From NCBI RefSeq assembly GCF_004365875.1, contig NZ_SODF01000001.1, forward strand, positions 248,001 through 312,000: 64,000 bases of DNA. Direction: 5' to 3'. Below, piece after piece: positions 8,013 through 16,439 of the stretch (position 1 is its first letter; each line of letters opens with the position of its first letter). Under the pieces are notes generated by a model. That model saw only the letters and a program-made list of their open reading frames with translations. It had not been told where the DNA came from and searched no databases. A program made the translations under genes and the position numbers. The stretch is from Kribbella kalugense. GTDB taxonomy: Bacteria; Actinomycetota; Actinomycetes; Propionibacteriales; Kribbellaceae.

Positions 8013-8947
8013 ACGTCCAGTTCCTTGAGCTGGTCGTCGGTCAGGGTGATGGCGACCGCGTCGAGAGCGGCTTCCAGCTGGTGTGGCTTGCTGCCGCCGA
8101 GCATCGGGCGGATGCCCTGGGCAACTAGCCAGGCGAGGACGACCTGGCCGCGGGACGCGCCGGTCTCGTTGGCGACAACGTCCAGTGCGGCAAGGCGGCG
8201 AGTGCTGCCCAGGTGGTCGTACACCTCGGGGATCTGCTTGTCCGGGTTGTCGTACGCGCCGGACAGCAGCGGGGTGTAGGCCCAGACCTCCATCCGGTGT
8301 TCACGTGCGTGGTCGAGTTGCTCGTCGCTGAGTTGCCCGAACGGGTGCGCAGTGTCCTCCGGCAGCGTGCCGGGGCGGACCCGTAGGTAGGTGGCGCTGA
8401 GCTGCAGTGCGTCGATCGGCGCGAAGCCCTTGGAGATGGCGTGGATCCGGGCGCGTTCGACGCGCCAGGCCGGATGGTTCGACGCGCCGACCCGTCGTAC
8501 CTGACCGGCCTCGCTGAGCTCGGCGACCGCGTCGACGGTCTCCTCGATCGGCGTACGGCGGTCTTCCTGGTGCAGCCACAACAGGTCGACCTGGTCGATG
8601 CCGAGCCGCTCGAGGCTGCCGGCGAAGGCGTCGTGGATCGCCCGTCGGCTGAGGCCCGCGCGCTGGTCCGGCCAGGAGCCTGCCCACAACGGTTCTGCGC
8701 CGACCTTGGTGGCGATCCGGATCCGGTCGCGGACGCCCGGCCGTGCGGCCAGCCAGCGACCGAGCACGCGCTCGCTGGCGCCGCCACGGCCGTCCGGGCT
8801 CGCCCAGAAGGAGTAGCAGTCGGCGGTGTCGATCCAGACGCCACCGCGTTCGACGAAACGGTCGAGCAGCGCGAACGACGTGTCCTCGTCGATCGCCGTA
8901 CCGAACATCATGGCGCCGAGCACCAACGGGGAAGTAAGAGATGTCAT
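8006..8947 (-). CDS. Aldo/keto reductase
   Basis: A 313-residue NADPH-dependent aldo/keto reductase of the YajO/Tas-like group. The catalytic tetrad is visible as Asp40 and Tyr45 (IDTADCYSFW), Lys82 (IATKVG) and His127 (LLWLHQED). The C-terminal cofactor region includes LAWLVAQGIRPMLGGSKPHQLEAALDA. The ATG at 8947 gives the family-normal N-terminus MTSLTSPLVLGAMMFG; an earlier start would run into the MerR gene. It lies 47 bp downstream of the MerR regulator on the same strand, so the regulator probably controls this reductase and both belong to one transcript. The substrate is unknown. Confidence 0.9.
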   Translation of the reverse strand: MTSLTSPLVLGAMMFGTAIDEDTSFALLDRFVERGGVWIDTADCYSFWASPDGRGGASERVLGRWLAARPGVRDRIRIATKVGAEPLWAGSWPDQRAGLSRRAIHDAFAGSLERLGIDQVDLLWLHQEDRRTPIEETVDAVAELSEAGQVRRVGASNHPAWRVERARIHAISKGFAPIDALQLSATYLRVRPGTLPEDTAHPFGQLSDEQLDHAREHRMEVWAYTPLLSGAYDNPDKQIPEVYDHLGSTRRLAALDVVANETGASRGQVVLAWLVAQGIRPMLGGSKPHQLEAALDAVAITLTDDQLKELDVR

Positions 8948-8994
8948 GCCGACGAAGATGCAACCTGGAGCGCGCACCAGGTCAAGCCGACTGT

Positions 8995-9375
8995 TCAAGC
9001 TGACTGTGAATCCGCCCCGTCGAGCTGCTCCCGATACCAGGCTGCCTTCTCCTCGAGACGGGCACGCTGCCGCTCGAGCTCGGCGATCTGCTGCTCCACG
9101 ATGGCGCTGTGTTCCTCGATCAGCGCGAGGCGCTCCGGCATCGTCTCGTCCGACCGCGCGAGTTCGCCGTACCGGCGCAGGCGTTCGATCGGCATCCCGG
9201 TGTCCCGCAGGCAGCGCAGGAAGTCGAGCATCGCGAGGTCGCCGTCGGAGTATTGCCGCCGTCCGGCGGACGTGCGCGCCACCGGCGGGAGAATGCCCTC
9301 CCGCTCGTAGTAGCGCAGCGTGTCGATGCTGAACCCCGACCGCTCCGCTGCCTCCGCCGGCCCGTACGTCGTCAT
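8995..9375 (-). CDS. MerR family transcriptional regulator
   Basis: A 126-residue MerR protein: the winged helix is at residues 1-70 (MTTYGPAEAAERSGFSIDTLRYYEREGILPPVARTSAGRR split into two helices and a wing) and a long dimerisation coiled coil follows (residues 80-120, rich in Glu/Arg/Leu). There is no C-terminal metal-binding Cys motif, so it is a small-molecule or redox type. The start at 9375 fits the family length; the open frame upstream does not look coding. It precedes the aldo/keto reductase on the same strand. Confidence 0.9.
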   Translation of the reverse strand: MTTYGPAEAAERSGFSIDTLRYYEREGILPPVARTSAGRRQYSDGDLAMLDFLRCLRDTGMPIERLRRYGELARSDETMPERLALIEEHSAIVEQQIAELERQRARLEEKAAWYREQLDGADSQSA

Positions 9376-9487
9376 GGCCCCGAGCCTACTTCCTCTGTCG
9401 GATTGGAGTGAGGCTGTTCGTTGCAGAGATGAGTGGCTGCTACTGACAGACTGAGCTACTCGCCGGACGACTCCGAGGAACGGTGTT

Positions 9488-10219
9488 ATGAAGCTTCTGC
9501 TGACTTCTGCTGGTATCAAGAACGCGAGCATCCACGCCGCGCTGGTCGAGTTGCTGGGCAAGCCGATCGCCGAGTGCAACGCCCTGTTCGTCCCGACCGC
9601 CCTCTATCCGTTCCCCGGCTCGCCGTACATGGCGGCGCGCGCGATGAGCAGCAACTCTCAGTCGCGGTTGTGGGACCTCGGGTGGAAGTCGGTGGGGATC
9701 CTGGAGCTGTCGGTGCTGCCGAGCATCGAGGAGGATGCCTGGGTGCCGACGGTCCGGGACGCCGACGCGCTACTGGTGTGGGGCGGCGACCCGCTGTTCC
9801 TCGCCAACTGGATGCGGCGCTCCGGTCTGACCGATCTCCTGCCGACGCTCCGTCCTGAGGCTGTGTACGTCGGCGTGAGCGCCGGAAGCATCGCTGTCAC
9901 CTCAACCTTCGTCGAGACGTACGTCGATCCGCCGCGCGGGACCGATGGTCCGCTGAAGTCGGAGGACATCGTCTTCTCCACGCCCGAGGGCGACGTCGAC
10001 AGAATCCTGGTCACGGGACAAGGCGCCGGACTCGTCGACTTCGCCGTGATCCCGCACCTGGACCACGAGCATCACCTCGACGCGTCCACGGCCAACGCGG
10101 AGAAGTGGGCGGCCCATATCCCGGCGCCGACGTACGCGATCGACGACGACACCGCGATCAAGGTGGTCGACGGCACCCCTGAGGTGATCTCCGAGGGCAA
10201 CTGGAAACTCTTCGGCTAG
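9488..10219 (+). CDS. Peptidase S51 (peptidase E-like)
   Basis: A 243-residue protein of the S51/type 1 glutamine amidotransferase-like fold. The nucleophile elbow is YVGVSAGS with Ser131, in the position of Ser120 in E. coli PepE (G-x-S-A-G), and PHLDHEHH near residue 194 supplies a candidate His. PepE cleaves Asp-Xaa dipeptides; many actinobacterial relatives have unknown substrates. GAGGAA lies about 7 nt before the ATG. No signal peptide is present, so it acts in the cytoplasm. It stands alone, and its stop codon overlaps the response-regulator stop by 4 bp (CTAG). Confidence 0.85.
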   Translation: MKLLLTSAGIKNASIHAALVELLGKPIAECNALFVPTALYPFPGSPYMAARAMSSNSQSRLWDLGWKSVGILELSVLPSIEEDAWVPTVRDADALLVWGGDPLFLANWMRRSGLTDLLPTLRPEAVYVGVSAGSIAVTSTFVETYVDPPRGTDGPLKSEDIVFSTPEGDVDRILVTGQGAGLVDFAVIPHLDHEHHLDASTANAEKWAAHIPAPTYAIDDDTAIKVVDGTPEVISEGNWKLFG

Positions 10220-10893
10220 CCGCCTTCGGGGTTGAGGCGGTAGCCCATGCCTCGGACGGTTTCGATGGCGTGGCGGTCGAAGGGCGCGTCGAGCTTGAGG
10301 CGGAGGTAGCGGATGTAGACCTCGACGACGTTGGGGTCGCCGTCGAAGGCCGGGTCCCAGACGTTCTCGAGGATCTCGGTCTTGCTGACCGTCTCGCCGC
10401 GGTGCCGCATGAGGTAGGCGAGCAGTCCGTACTCGCGGGGCGTCAAGGTGACCTCTTGGCCGACACGCTCGACGCGGCGACGGACCGGGTCGAGCTGGAG
10501 GTCGCCGGCGGTCATCACGACCGGACGTTCCGGCGCGCCGCGGCGGATGAGGGCGCGGAGCCGGGCGACCAGGATCAGGAAGCTGAACGGTTTGGTCAGA
10601 TAGTCGTCCGCGCCGAGGTCGAAGGCGTCCGTCTGGTCGTACTCGCCGTCCTTCGCGGTCAGCATCAGCACCGGCGTCCAGACGCCGTTCTCGCGGATCT
10701 GTTCGAGCACCTTGTACCCGTTGAGCTTGGGCAACATGATGTCGAGCACGATGACGTCGTAGTTGTGCTCGGTCGCGGCCCAGACGGCGTCTTCGCCGTT
10801 GTGGACCACCTCGACCACGAACCCGTCCTCGGTGAGGCCGTGACGCACGGTCTCCGCCAGTGGTCTCTCGTCCTCGACAATCAGTACCCGCAT
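10216..10893 (-). CDS. OmpR/PhoB family response regulator (two-component system 1)
   Basis: A 225-residue response regulator. The receiver domain (residues 1-120) has phospho-acceptor Asp51 (VIVLDIMLP), acidic pocket VEDE at 7-10 and Lys101 (YLTKPFSF). The C-terminal winged helix (130-225) carries VTLTPREYGLLAYLMRHRGETVSK and the recognition helix VVEVYIRYLRLKL. I chose the ATG at 10893, the family-normal MRVLIVEDE start. It follows its histidine kinase by 43 bp, and that gap holds a tandem GCTGAGA repeat, so it probably has an internal autoregulated promoter. It is about 80% identical by eye to the regulator at 47610-48287. Confidence 0.93.
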   Translation of the reverse strand: MRVLIVEDERPLAETVRHGLTEDGFVVEVVHNGEDAVWAATEHNYDVIVLDIMLPKLNGYKVLEQIRENGVWTPVLMLTAKDGEYDQTDAFDLGADDYLTKPFSFLILVARLRALIRRGAPERPVVMTAGDLQLDPVRRRVERVGQEVTLTPREYGLLAYLMRHRGETVSKTEILENVWDPAFDGDPNVVEVYIRYLRLKLDAPFDRHAIETVRGMGYRLNPEGG

Positions 10894-10915
10894 GCTCTCA
10901 GTGTCCGGTGCCGTT

Positions 10916-10934
10916 GCTGAGAGCAAGCTGAGTG
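10916..10934. promoter_or_regulatory. Tandem GCTGAGA repeat upstream of response regulator 1
   Basis: GCTGAGAG at 10916-10923 and GCTGAGTG at 10927-10934 are direct repeats 11 bp apart, one helical turn, as expected for an OmpR/PhoB-type dimer. The pair lies 23 bp upstream of the response-regulator start, in the gap after the kinase gene. The same tandem motif occurs at 12342 and 48310. Confidence 0.6.
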
Positions 10935-10936
10935 GG

Positions 10937-12319
10937 TCAAGGTAGCGGCAGAGTGACCGTCGCGGTGGTCCCGCCGCCGGCTTGTGCACTCAGCGTGACC
11001 GTTCCCTGATGAGCCTTGCTGATCTCCTGGACGATCGACAGCCCGAGACCGGAGCCGCCGCTGGCCCGCGCCCGGCTGGTGTCCAATCGAACGAACCGTT
11101 CGAACACCCGGAGCCGATCCGCCTCCGGGATGCCGTCGCCGTCGTCCTCGATCGTGAGGATCGCGTTGCCGTCCCGCTCACTCGTGGTCAGCCTCACTGT
11201 GCTGTGCGCTGCCCGGGCGGCGTTGTCGACGAGGTTGCGGATCAGTTGGCTCAGCCGCAACGGGTCGCCGAGGACACGGACCGGATGTACGTCGCTGATC
11301 ACCTGGAGATCCACGCTGCCTTGACGAAGTCGCAGTACCTCGGTGTCGACGAGATCGTCGAGGTCGACCTCGGTCCGTTGCATCGGGAGGGCTGCGTCGT
11401 CGGCCTTGGCCAGCAGGAGGAGGTTCTCGACCAGGCCGCGCATGCGCTCGGCCTCGCCTCTCATCAGCTGATGCAGGTCCTGCCAGGACTGTCCGCGGGC
11501 TGAGGGTTCGATGACGTCGAGTCCGGCAGCGACTGTTGCCAGGGGTGACCTGAGTTCGTGACTGGCGTCCGCGACGAATCGGCGCTGGTTCGCCTGGCCG
11601 GCCTGGAGTCGGTCGAGCATCTCGTTCATGGTGGCGGCCAGCCGGGCGATCTCGTCCTCGGTCTGCGGTACCGGAACCCGCTCGGTCAGGTCGCTGGACT
11701 CGATGCCCTGCACTCGCGCCCGGATCCGCTCGACAGGTCGCAGCGCCTGCCCGGCCAGCAGCCAGCCCGCGATACCGACCACGATGAGCAGCAGCGGGAA
11801 GCCGATCGCGAGGTACTTCGTCACTGTGGTCACGGTCGACCGCTGGGTTTCGATCGACGAGGCGACCACCACGGTGTACGTCCGGCCGCCGTACTCGACT
11901 CCGCGGGCGACGATCAGATAGTCGTGATCGTCGTCGAGCAGCGGCATCTCACCGACCTCGGCACGCTGGACCACTCCGTCCGCGGGGCGCAACCCGGTCA
12001 GCGGCGTACTGCCGGCTCGGGCCGACGACGCGGCGACAATGGCGCCGGAGGGATCCAGGACCTGGATGATCTGGCTGGCCCTCGTCGACTCCGCGAGATC
12101 CACTTTGAGTGCCGCGACGCCTTCGTCGCTGACCTGGTTGGCCACGTCCGCGGCTCGTCCGTCAGCGGCATCGGAGACGGTGGTGATCAGGGCTCGCTGG
12201 AGCAGAAGCAGCAGTACGGCGGCGCCGAGCGCCATCGCGATCGCGACGACGACCACGGCTGCCGCAGTCGATCTGCTCCGTACGCTCGCACGCCGCAGCC
12301 TCGAGATCACGTTGCGCAC
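10937..12319 (-). CDS. Sensor histidine kinase (two-component system 1)
   Basis: A 460-residue membrane kinase. TM1 is at about residues 20-41, an extracytoplasmic sensor domain at 42-168, TM2 at 170-190, HAMP at 191-243, HisKA with phospho-accepting His254 (VADASHELRSPLAT) and a HATPase domain with N-box (LIRNLVDNAARAA), G1 (EDDGDGIP) and G2 (GSGLGLSI). I use the GTG at 12319, which gives a short positive N-terminus before TM1 as in the paralogue at 46167-47579. The kinase is first and its response regulator second, the reverse of the paralogous pair. The gene is divergent from dprE1. The signal is unknown. Confidence 0.92.
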   Translation of the reverse strand: MRNVISRLRRASVRSRSTAAAVVVVAIAMALGAAVLLLLLQRALITTVSDAADGRAADVANQVSDEGVAALKVDLAESTRASQIIQVLDPSGAIVAASSARAGSTPLTGLRPADGVVQRAEVGEMPLLDDDHDYLIVARGVEYGGRTYTVVVASSIETQRSTVTTVTKYLAIGFPLLLIVVGIAGWLLAGQALRPVERIRARVQGIESSDLTERVPVPQTEDEIARLAATMNEMLDRLQAGQANQRRFVADASHELRSPLATVAAGLDVIEPSARGQSWQDLHQLMRGEAERMRGLVENLLLLAKADDAALPMQRTEVDLDDLVDTEVLRLRQGSVDLQVISDVHPVRVLGDPLRLSQLIRNLVDNAARAAHSTVRLTTSERDGNAILTIEDDGDGIPEADRLRVFERFVRLDTSRARASGGSGLGLSIVQEISKAHQGTVTLSAQAGGGTTATVTLPLP

Positions 12320-12341
12320 TGGTCCAGTGTGGTCCACGCTC

Positions 12342-12360
12342 GCTGAGATTGCGCTGAGAG
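12342..12360. promoter_or_regulatory. Tandem GCTGAGA repeat between kinase 1 and dprE1
   Basis: GCTGAGAT starting at 12342 and GCTGAGAG starting at 12353 are direct repeats with 11-bp spacing in the 88-bp gap between the divergent kinase 1 and dprE1 genes. A reversed half (CTCAGC) lies at 12368-12373. It is placed to let the response regulator act on both its own operon and the dprE1 operon. Confidence 0.6.
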
Positions 12361-12407
12361 GACCTGACTCAGCATGCTCTAAGTGCGGGGTCCCTAGCGT
12401 CGAAGTT

Positions 12408-13775
12408 ATGACAGATCCCAGCACGCTCGACCTGTCCGGCTGGGGGCGAACGGTCCGTCGAACCGCACAGGTCCGGCGACCGACGTACGACGGGGGACTG
12501 GTCGACGTGGTGCTGGCCGAGCCGAAGATCACGGTGCGCGGGGCCGGCAAGAGTTATGGCGACGCAGCCCTTCCCGGCCGGGGGATCGTGCTCGACACGA
12601 CTGCCTGCGACCAGATCGTCTCGTTCGACGAGGGCAACGGCGTACTCATCGTGGAGTCGGGCGCGTTGCTGAAGGACGTGATCGACCAGACTCTGCCGTT
12701 GGGCTGGAAGTTGCCGGTGATGCCGGGGACCGAGCGGATCACCGTCGGTGGGGCGATTGCCAGCGACGTCCACGGGAAGAACCATCCTGGCGCCGGTTCG
12801 TTCGGCCAGCACGTCGTCTGGCTCGCTGTACTGCGGTCGGACGGGAACATCGTCCAGTTGTCGGCCGGACAAGACGCCGACGGGTTCTGGGCCACGATCG
12901 GCGGGATGGGACTGACCGGGGTCATCCTGCGGGCGGCGATCCAACTGCAGCGGGTGGAGACCGGCTGGATGATTCGGAACCGGCTGCGGACCCACTCGCT
13001 CGACGAGACGCTGCAGGCGATGGAGGAGTTGTCCGTGCGCCAGGAGCCTGATCCGGACCGGTACGCGGTCGCTTGGCTGGACGCACACGCGCAGGGTGGA
13101 CGGCTGGGTCGCGGCATCGTCGACGAGTTCTACACTGCGTCTCTTTTAGATCTCCCAGGCGCGGTCGCACCCTTTCCCGAGGCTCGGATCGCGTCGACGC
13201 GTCCCAGGCATTCGCTGCCGGGTCCGGGAGTGATGTCGAGGGCAACGATCACGGCCGCGTCCGCTGCGCGTTGGCATCTGAGCAGATCCAGCAACTCACA
13301 ACTTGTTGCCTTGCGTACGGCGCTTTGTCCGCTGGACCGGGCCGAGTCGTGGCCGGCGGCGTTCGGTCGCGGGGGATTGGTTCAGTATCAGTTCGCCGTA
13401 CCGCCGGATCAGCTCGGCGCGGTGCGGGGTGTGCTGGCGTTTCTGGGGACGCGCGGCATGACGCCGGCGCTCACCACGCTGAAGAACTTCGGGTTCGGTA
13501 CGGCTGGACCGTTGTCGTTCCCGATCCCGGGGTGGACGTTGGCGGTCGATCTGCCGGCGCGTTGGCTGCGTCGGCCGGATGCGTTGCGGCCGATCGACAA
13601 GCTGGTCGCCAGCGCAGGCGGCCGGGTCTATCTGGCCAAGGATGCGGTGACGGATCCGGACCTGATCCCGGTGATGTATCCGCGGCTGGAGACGTGGCGT
13701 CGTATCCAGCGTCGGCTGGATCCGGTCGGGCGCTGGACCTCCGCGTTGGCCGAGCGTCTCGGTTTGTTGCCATGA
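12408..13775 (+). CDS. dprE1: Decaprenylphosphoryl-beta-D-ribose 2'-oxidase homologue
   Basis: A 455-residue FAD enzyme of the VAO fold. It oxidises the 2'-OH of decaprenyl-phosphoryl ribose, the first half of the epimerisation to the arabinose donor. The FAD site is seen as RGAGKSYGDAALP (residues 44-56) and MPGTERITVGGAIASDVHGKNHPGAGSFGQHV split over about 104-136. The active-site end KNFGFGTAGPLSFPIPGW is conserved and YLAKDA holds the catalytic Lys. The residue aligned with Mycobacterium tuberculosis Cys387, the benzothiazinone target, is Ala379. The middle (about 240-300) is divergent and uses rare codons including a TTA at 13146-13148, but it stays in frame. It opens a four-gene operon. 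Confidence 0.88.
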   Translation: MTDPSTLDLSGWGRTVRRTAQVRRPTYDGGLVDVVLAEPKITVRGAGKSYGDAALPGRGIVLDTTACDQIVSFDEGNGVLIVESGALLKDVIDQTLPLGWKLPVMPGTERITVGGAIASDVHGKNHPGAGSFGQHVVWLAVLRSDGNIVQLSAGQDADGFWATIGGMGLTGVILRAAIQLQRVETGWMIRNRLRTHSLDETLQAMEELSVRQEPDPDRYAVAWLDAHAQGGRLGRGIVDEFYTASLLDLPGAVAPFPEARIASTRPRHSLPGPGVMSRATITAASAARWHLSRSSNSQLVALRTALCPLDRAESWPAAFGRGGLVQYQFAVPPDQLGAVRGVLAFLGTRGMTPALTTLKNFGFGTAGPLSFPIPGWTLAVDLPARWLRRPDALRPIDKLVASAGGRVYLAKDAVTDPDLIPVMYPRLETWRRIQRRLDPVGRWTSALAERLGLLP

Positions 13776-14470
13776 GCCCCGGCTCGGTGCTGCTGGTCGG
13801 CGGATCGTCGGAGATCGGTCTGGCCGTACTGTTCCAGCTGCTCGGTCCGGTCCCGCGTCGGGTCGTCCTGGCCGGGCGGCCGAGTGGTGAGCTGCGGCGG
13901 AACGCCGAGAGGCTCCGGGATCTCGGGCATTCCGTTTCGACCACGAAGTACAACGCTGGGCTGAGCGCCGATGAGCTCGACGGGATGCTAGAGCCTGCGG
14001 ATCCCTTGGAGTTGGCGATCATCGCGGTCGGATCGATGGCGTCGGAGTCCTTCTCGGACGGCGTTGTCGTCAATGGTTTGGGTGTGGCTGTCCTGCTGCA
14101 TGCCTTGGTACGGCGGAAGCCTGAGCAGATCGTGCTGTTGTCATCGGCTGCCGCCGTACGGCCGCGCCAGGCGATGGCGGCGTACTCGGTCGGGAAGCAG
14201 CTGGCGGACTCGACCGCGGTGCTTCTTGGACGGCAGGCGTCGGAGACCGGGGTGCGGGTGCTCGTTGTCCGACCCGGGTTCGTGTCCACGCGGATGACGG
14301 CAGGGCTCTCGGTACCTCCGCTCGCGACCACGCCGGAGCGAGTGGCGCGACGGGTGGAATGGGCGGTGCGGGATCACCGGACGATCGTTTGGGTGCCTCG
14401 GGCAATGGGTCTCGCCGTACGCGTGCTGAACGTGCTGCCTCGACGGCTGCTGCCGGAGGATTGGCGATGA
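13772..14470 (+). CDS. dprE2: Decaprenylphospho-D-erythro-pentofuranosid-2-ulose 2-reductase homologue
   Basis: A 232-residue short-chain reductase. The nucleotide loop is VGGSSEIGLAV (residues 7-17), the catalytic Ser is in VLLSSAAAV and Tyr/Lys in YSVGKQLAD, so unlike the SDR at 7278 it keeps the full active site. DprE2 reduces the 2'-keto product of DprE1 to decaprenyl-phosphoryl arabinose. The assignment rests on sequence style plus its place right after dprE1 with an ATGA overlap, which is the arrangement in mycobacteria. It is shorter than mycobacterial DprE2 (about 254 residues). Confidence 0.85.
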   Translation: MSPGSVLLVGGSSEIGLAVLFQLLGPVPRRVVLAGRPSGELRRNAERLRDLGHSVSTTKYNAGLSADELDGMLEPADPLELAIIAVGSMASESFSDGVVVNGLGVAVLLHALVRRKPEQIVLLSSAAAVRPRQAMAAYSVGKQLADSTAVLLGRQASETGVRVLVVRPGFVSTRMTAGLSVPPLATTPERVARRVEWAVRDHRTIVWVPRAMGLAVRVLNVLPRRLLPEDWR

Positions 14471-15549
14471 AGGTGCGGAAGCGCTGGATCGCCTTGGCCT
14501 GCTGTTTGTTGCTGGTCGTCCCCATCGTCTCTTACGTCAGAGCGCTGCTCTATCCGGGTAACGCGAGCTTCAGCGTCCGGACGGTGGAGTGGGTCCGCGA
14601 TCACGGCGCCGGCGGGATCATCGACGCCGTCGAGACCTGGAAGTACTCGCGCCAGCAGCCGGCTCCGACCGGCATGCCGAGCGACATCACTGCTCCCAGC
14701 ACGGTTCCCGTTCGTACGACTTTGCCGAGAGCGCAGCTCCTGCCCGGTGTTCCAGCGCTGCCGCAAGAAGGAACCTGGACCGTCGCCCGGCAGTCCAAGT
14801 CCGGTACGCCGTTGCTGTGGGCAACCTGGTTCCGGGCCGACCCCGCTCACCTCCCGGTCTCGGCCGCCGCCGTCCTCATGCCACACGCCGTCGACCGCCT
14901 GACCTTGATGCCGGGTACGCGCGAACCGCTGGTCGGAATGCCCTCCCGCAACGGGTACGCCGTCCCATCCGCAGATCGGTCCAAGCTGGTCGCGACCTTC
15001 AACGCGGGCTTCAAGATCAAGGACTCGCACGGCGGCTGGTGGACCACGACGTCACCTGCCGTACCGCTGGTCGACGGCCGGGCCTCGATCGTCATCCATC
15101 GCGACGGTTCGGCAGATATCGGGACCTGGAACCAGACCGTGCGAATGACCCGTGATGTGGTCGCGGTCCGGCAGAACCTGGACCCGGTCATCGTCGAGGG
15201 CCGGATCGTCAGTGGACTGACGACGAACGCGAACGGCCGGTGGGGGACCGTGCGCAGCCAGTTCCAGTACACCTGGCGGTCCGGTCTGGGGACCGATGCC
15301 CGCGGCAACTTGATCTATGTCGCCGGCAACAAACTCACGCTCGCGACGCTGACCGCCGCGATGCACCAGGCCGGGATCGTGCAAGGGATGGAGCTCGACA
15401 TCCATGCCGCCATGGTCAGCTTCGACATCGAGCAACCCGGACCCAACGGCACGGTCACCGGCAAACGGCTGCTCGACTCGATGAACTCGCCGACCAACCG
15501 CTACCTGGTCGACGACCAGCGTGACTTCTTCTACGTGACGACCAAATGA
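14467..15549 (+). CDS. Membrane-anchored phosphodiester glycosidase (NAGPA domain) protein
   Basis: A 360-residue protein with one N-terminal membrane segment (residues about 7-27) and the rest outside the cell. Residues about 150-355 match the phosphodiester glycosidase/NAGPA fold (LVATFNAGFKIKDSHGGWW, RQNLDPVIVEGRI, GMELDIHAAMVSFDI). The human relative removes GlcNAc from a phosphodiester on mannose-6-phosphate; bacterial members act on exopolysaccharide or teichoic-type linkages, mostly unproven. It starts by ATGA overlap inside the dprE2 stop and overlaps the UbiA-type gene in the same way, so it is translated with the pentose-donor enzymes. A role in trimming or attaching a pentose-phosphate glycan at the surface is my inference. 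Confidence 0.8.
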   Translation: MKVRKRWIALACCLLLVVPIVSYVRALLYPGNASFSVRTVEWVRDHGAGGIIDAVETWKYSRQQPAPTGMPSDITAPSTVPVRTTLPRAQLLPGVPALPQEGTWTVARQSKSGTPLLWATWFRADPAHLPVSAAAVLMPHAVDRLTLMPGTREPLVGMPSRNGYAVPSADRSKLVATFNAGFKIKDSHGGWWTTTSPAVPLVDGRASIVIHRDGSADIGTWNQTVRMTRDVVAVRQNLDPVIVEGRIVSGLTTNANGRWGTVRSQFQYTWRSGLGTDARGNLIYVAGNKLTLATLTAAMHQAGIVQGMELDIHAAMVSFDIEQPGPNGTVTGKRLLDSMNSPTNRYLVDDQRDFFYVTTK

Positions 15550-16439
15550 CCGACGTACGCGCTGAGGCAATCGCCGTACGCCGGGAAGCGCCGGCGCGGG
15601 CGTTGTTTCGACTGAGCCGGCCGCGGCAGTGGCACAAGGCGGTGATGCTGTTCGCGGCGCCGGCGGCTGCTGGAGCGCTCGAGTCGCCCGTGCTCGTGTT
15701 GCGGGCAGCCGTCGCCGCAGTCGGGTTCACCCTGCTGGCGATCTCGGTGTACGCGATCAACGACATCCGAGACGCGCCGGACGACCGCCGGCATCCGACG
15801 AAGCGATTGCGGCCCGTTGCCGCACGCGTCATCAGTCCGGCCGTGGCTGCGCTCCTCGGAATCGTGACAGCCCTGGCGGGTCTGGCGATCACGAGCAGTC
15901 TGGGTGTGTCCACGTTTGCGCTGGCCACGGCGTACCTGGTGGCGCAACTGTTCTACGTTTTCGGGCTGAAGCATGTGGCTGTTGTTGATCTGGTGATCGT
16001 TGCGCTTGGGTTCGTACTCCGGGCCGCTGCAGGCGGGACGGCGACCGGACTACCGGTGTCGCACTGGTTCTTGCTGGTTTCGTTGTTCGGGGCAATGTTC
16101 CTGGTCACCGGTAAGCGCAAAGCCGAACACACCGCCGTCAGCCGACCGGTGCTGGCGGCCTACCCGACCTCGTGGCTCGACCAGGTGCTGACGGTTTGCC
16201 TGCTCGGAGCCGCGCTGTCGTACGGCATGTGGGCGTTCCAGTACCTCGGCCACGACGCCTACCGCGAGCTCCTCGCGATCTCGTTCCTCCCGTTCTTCAC
16301 CGGACTGCTCCGCTACGCCCTCCTCGTCTCCACCGGCCGAGGAGAGCAACCAGAACACGAGCTCTTCCGCGACCGAGTTCTCCTGATCGCCGGCCTCACC
16401 TGGGCAGCCCTCCTAACCATCGGCCTGTACTGCGCCTGA
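15546..16439 (+). CDS. ubiA: Decaprenyl-phosphate phosphoribosyltransferase (UbiA family)
   Basis: A 297-residue polytopic prenyltransferase with about eight membrane helices. The first Asp-rich motif is NDIRDAPDDRRHPTKRLRP at about residues 70-89, the NDxxDxxxDxxHPxKRxRP form specific to 5-phosphoribosyl-1-pyrophosphate:decaprenyl-phosphate transferases (Rv3806c type) and not to quinone UbiAs. It makes decaprenyl-phosphoryl-5-phosphoribose, the precursor of the DprE1 substrate. ATGA overlap with the preceding gene completes the operon. A separate phosphatase for the 5-phosphate is not in the window. Its 3' end overlaps the convergent metallo-beta-lactamase gene by 27 bp. Confidence 0.9.
   Translation: MTDVRAEAIAVRREAPARALFRLSRPRQWHKAVMLFAAPAAAGALESPVLVLRAAVAAVGFTLLAISVYAINDIRDAPDDRRHPTKRLRPVAARVISPAVAALLGIVTALAGLAITSSLGVSTFALATAYLVAQLFYVFGLKHVAVVDLVIVALGFVLRAAAGGTATGLPVSHWFLLVSLFGAMFLVTGKRKAEHTAVSRPVLAAYPTSWLDQVLTVCLLGAALSYGMWAFQYLGHDAYRELLAISFLPFFTGLLRYALLVSTGRGEQPEHELFRDRVLLIAGLTWAALLTIGLYCA

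Noticed and set aside
8948-8998. A longer aldo/keto reductase reading to 8998
   Set aside because: It would overlap the MerR stop and adds residues not seen in the family; the ATG at 8947 matches the normal N-terminus.
13100-13330. Possible double frameshift in the middle of dprE1 because the text is divergent and codons are rare (including TTA)
   Set aside because: The flanking motifs LPGPGVMSRATIT and TALCPLDR are still readable in the same frame and no alternative frame gives family-like text, so divergence is more likely.
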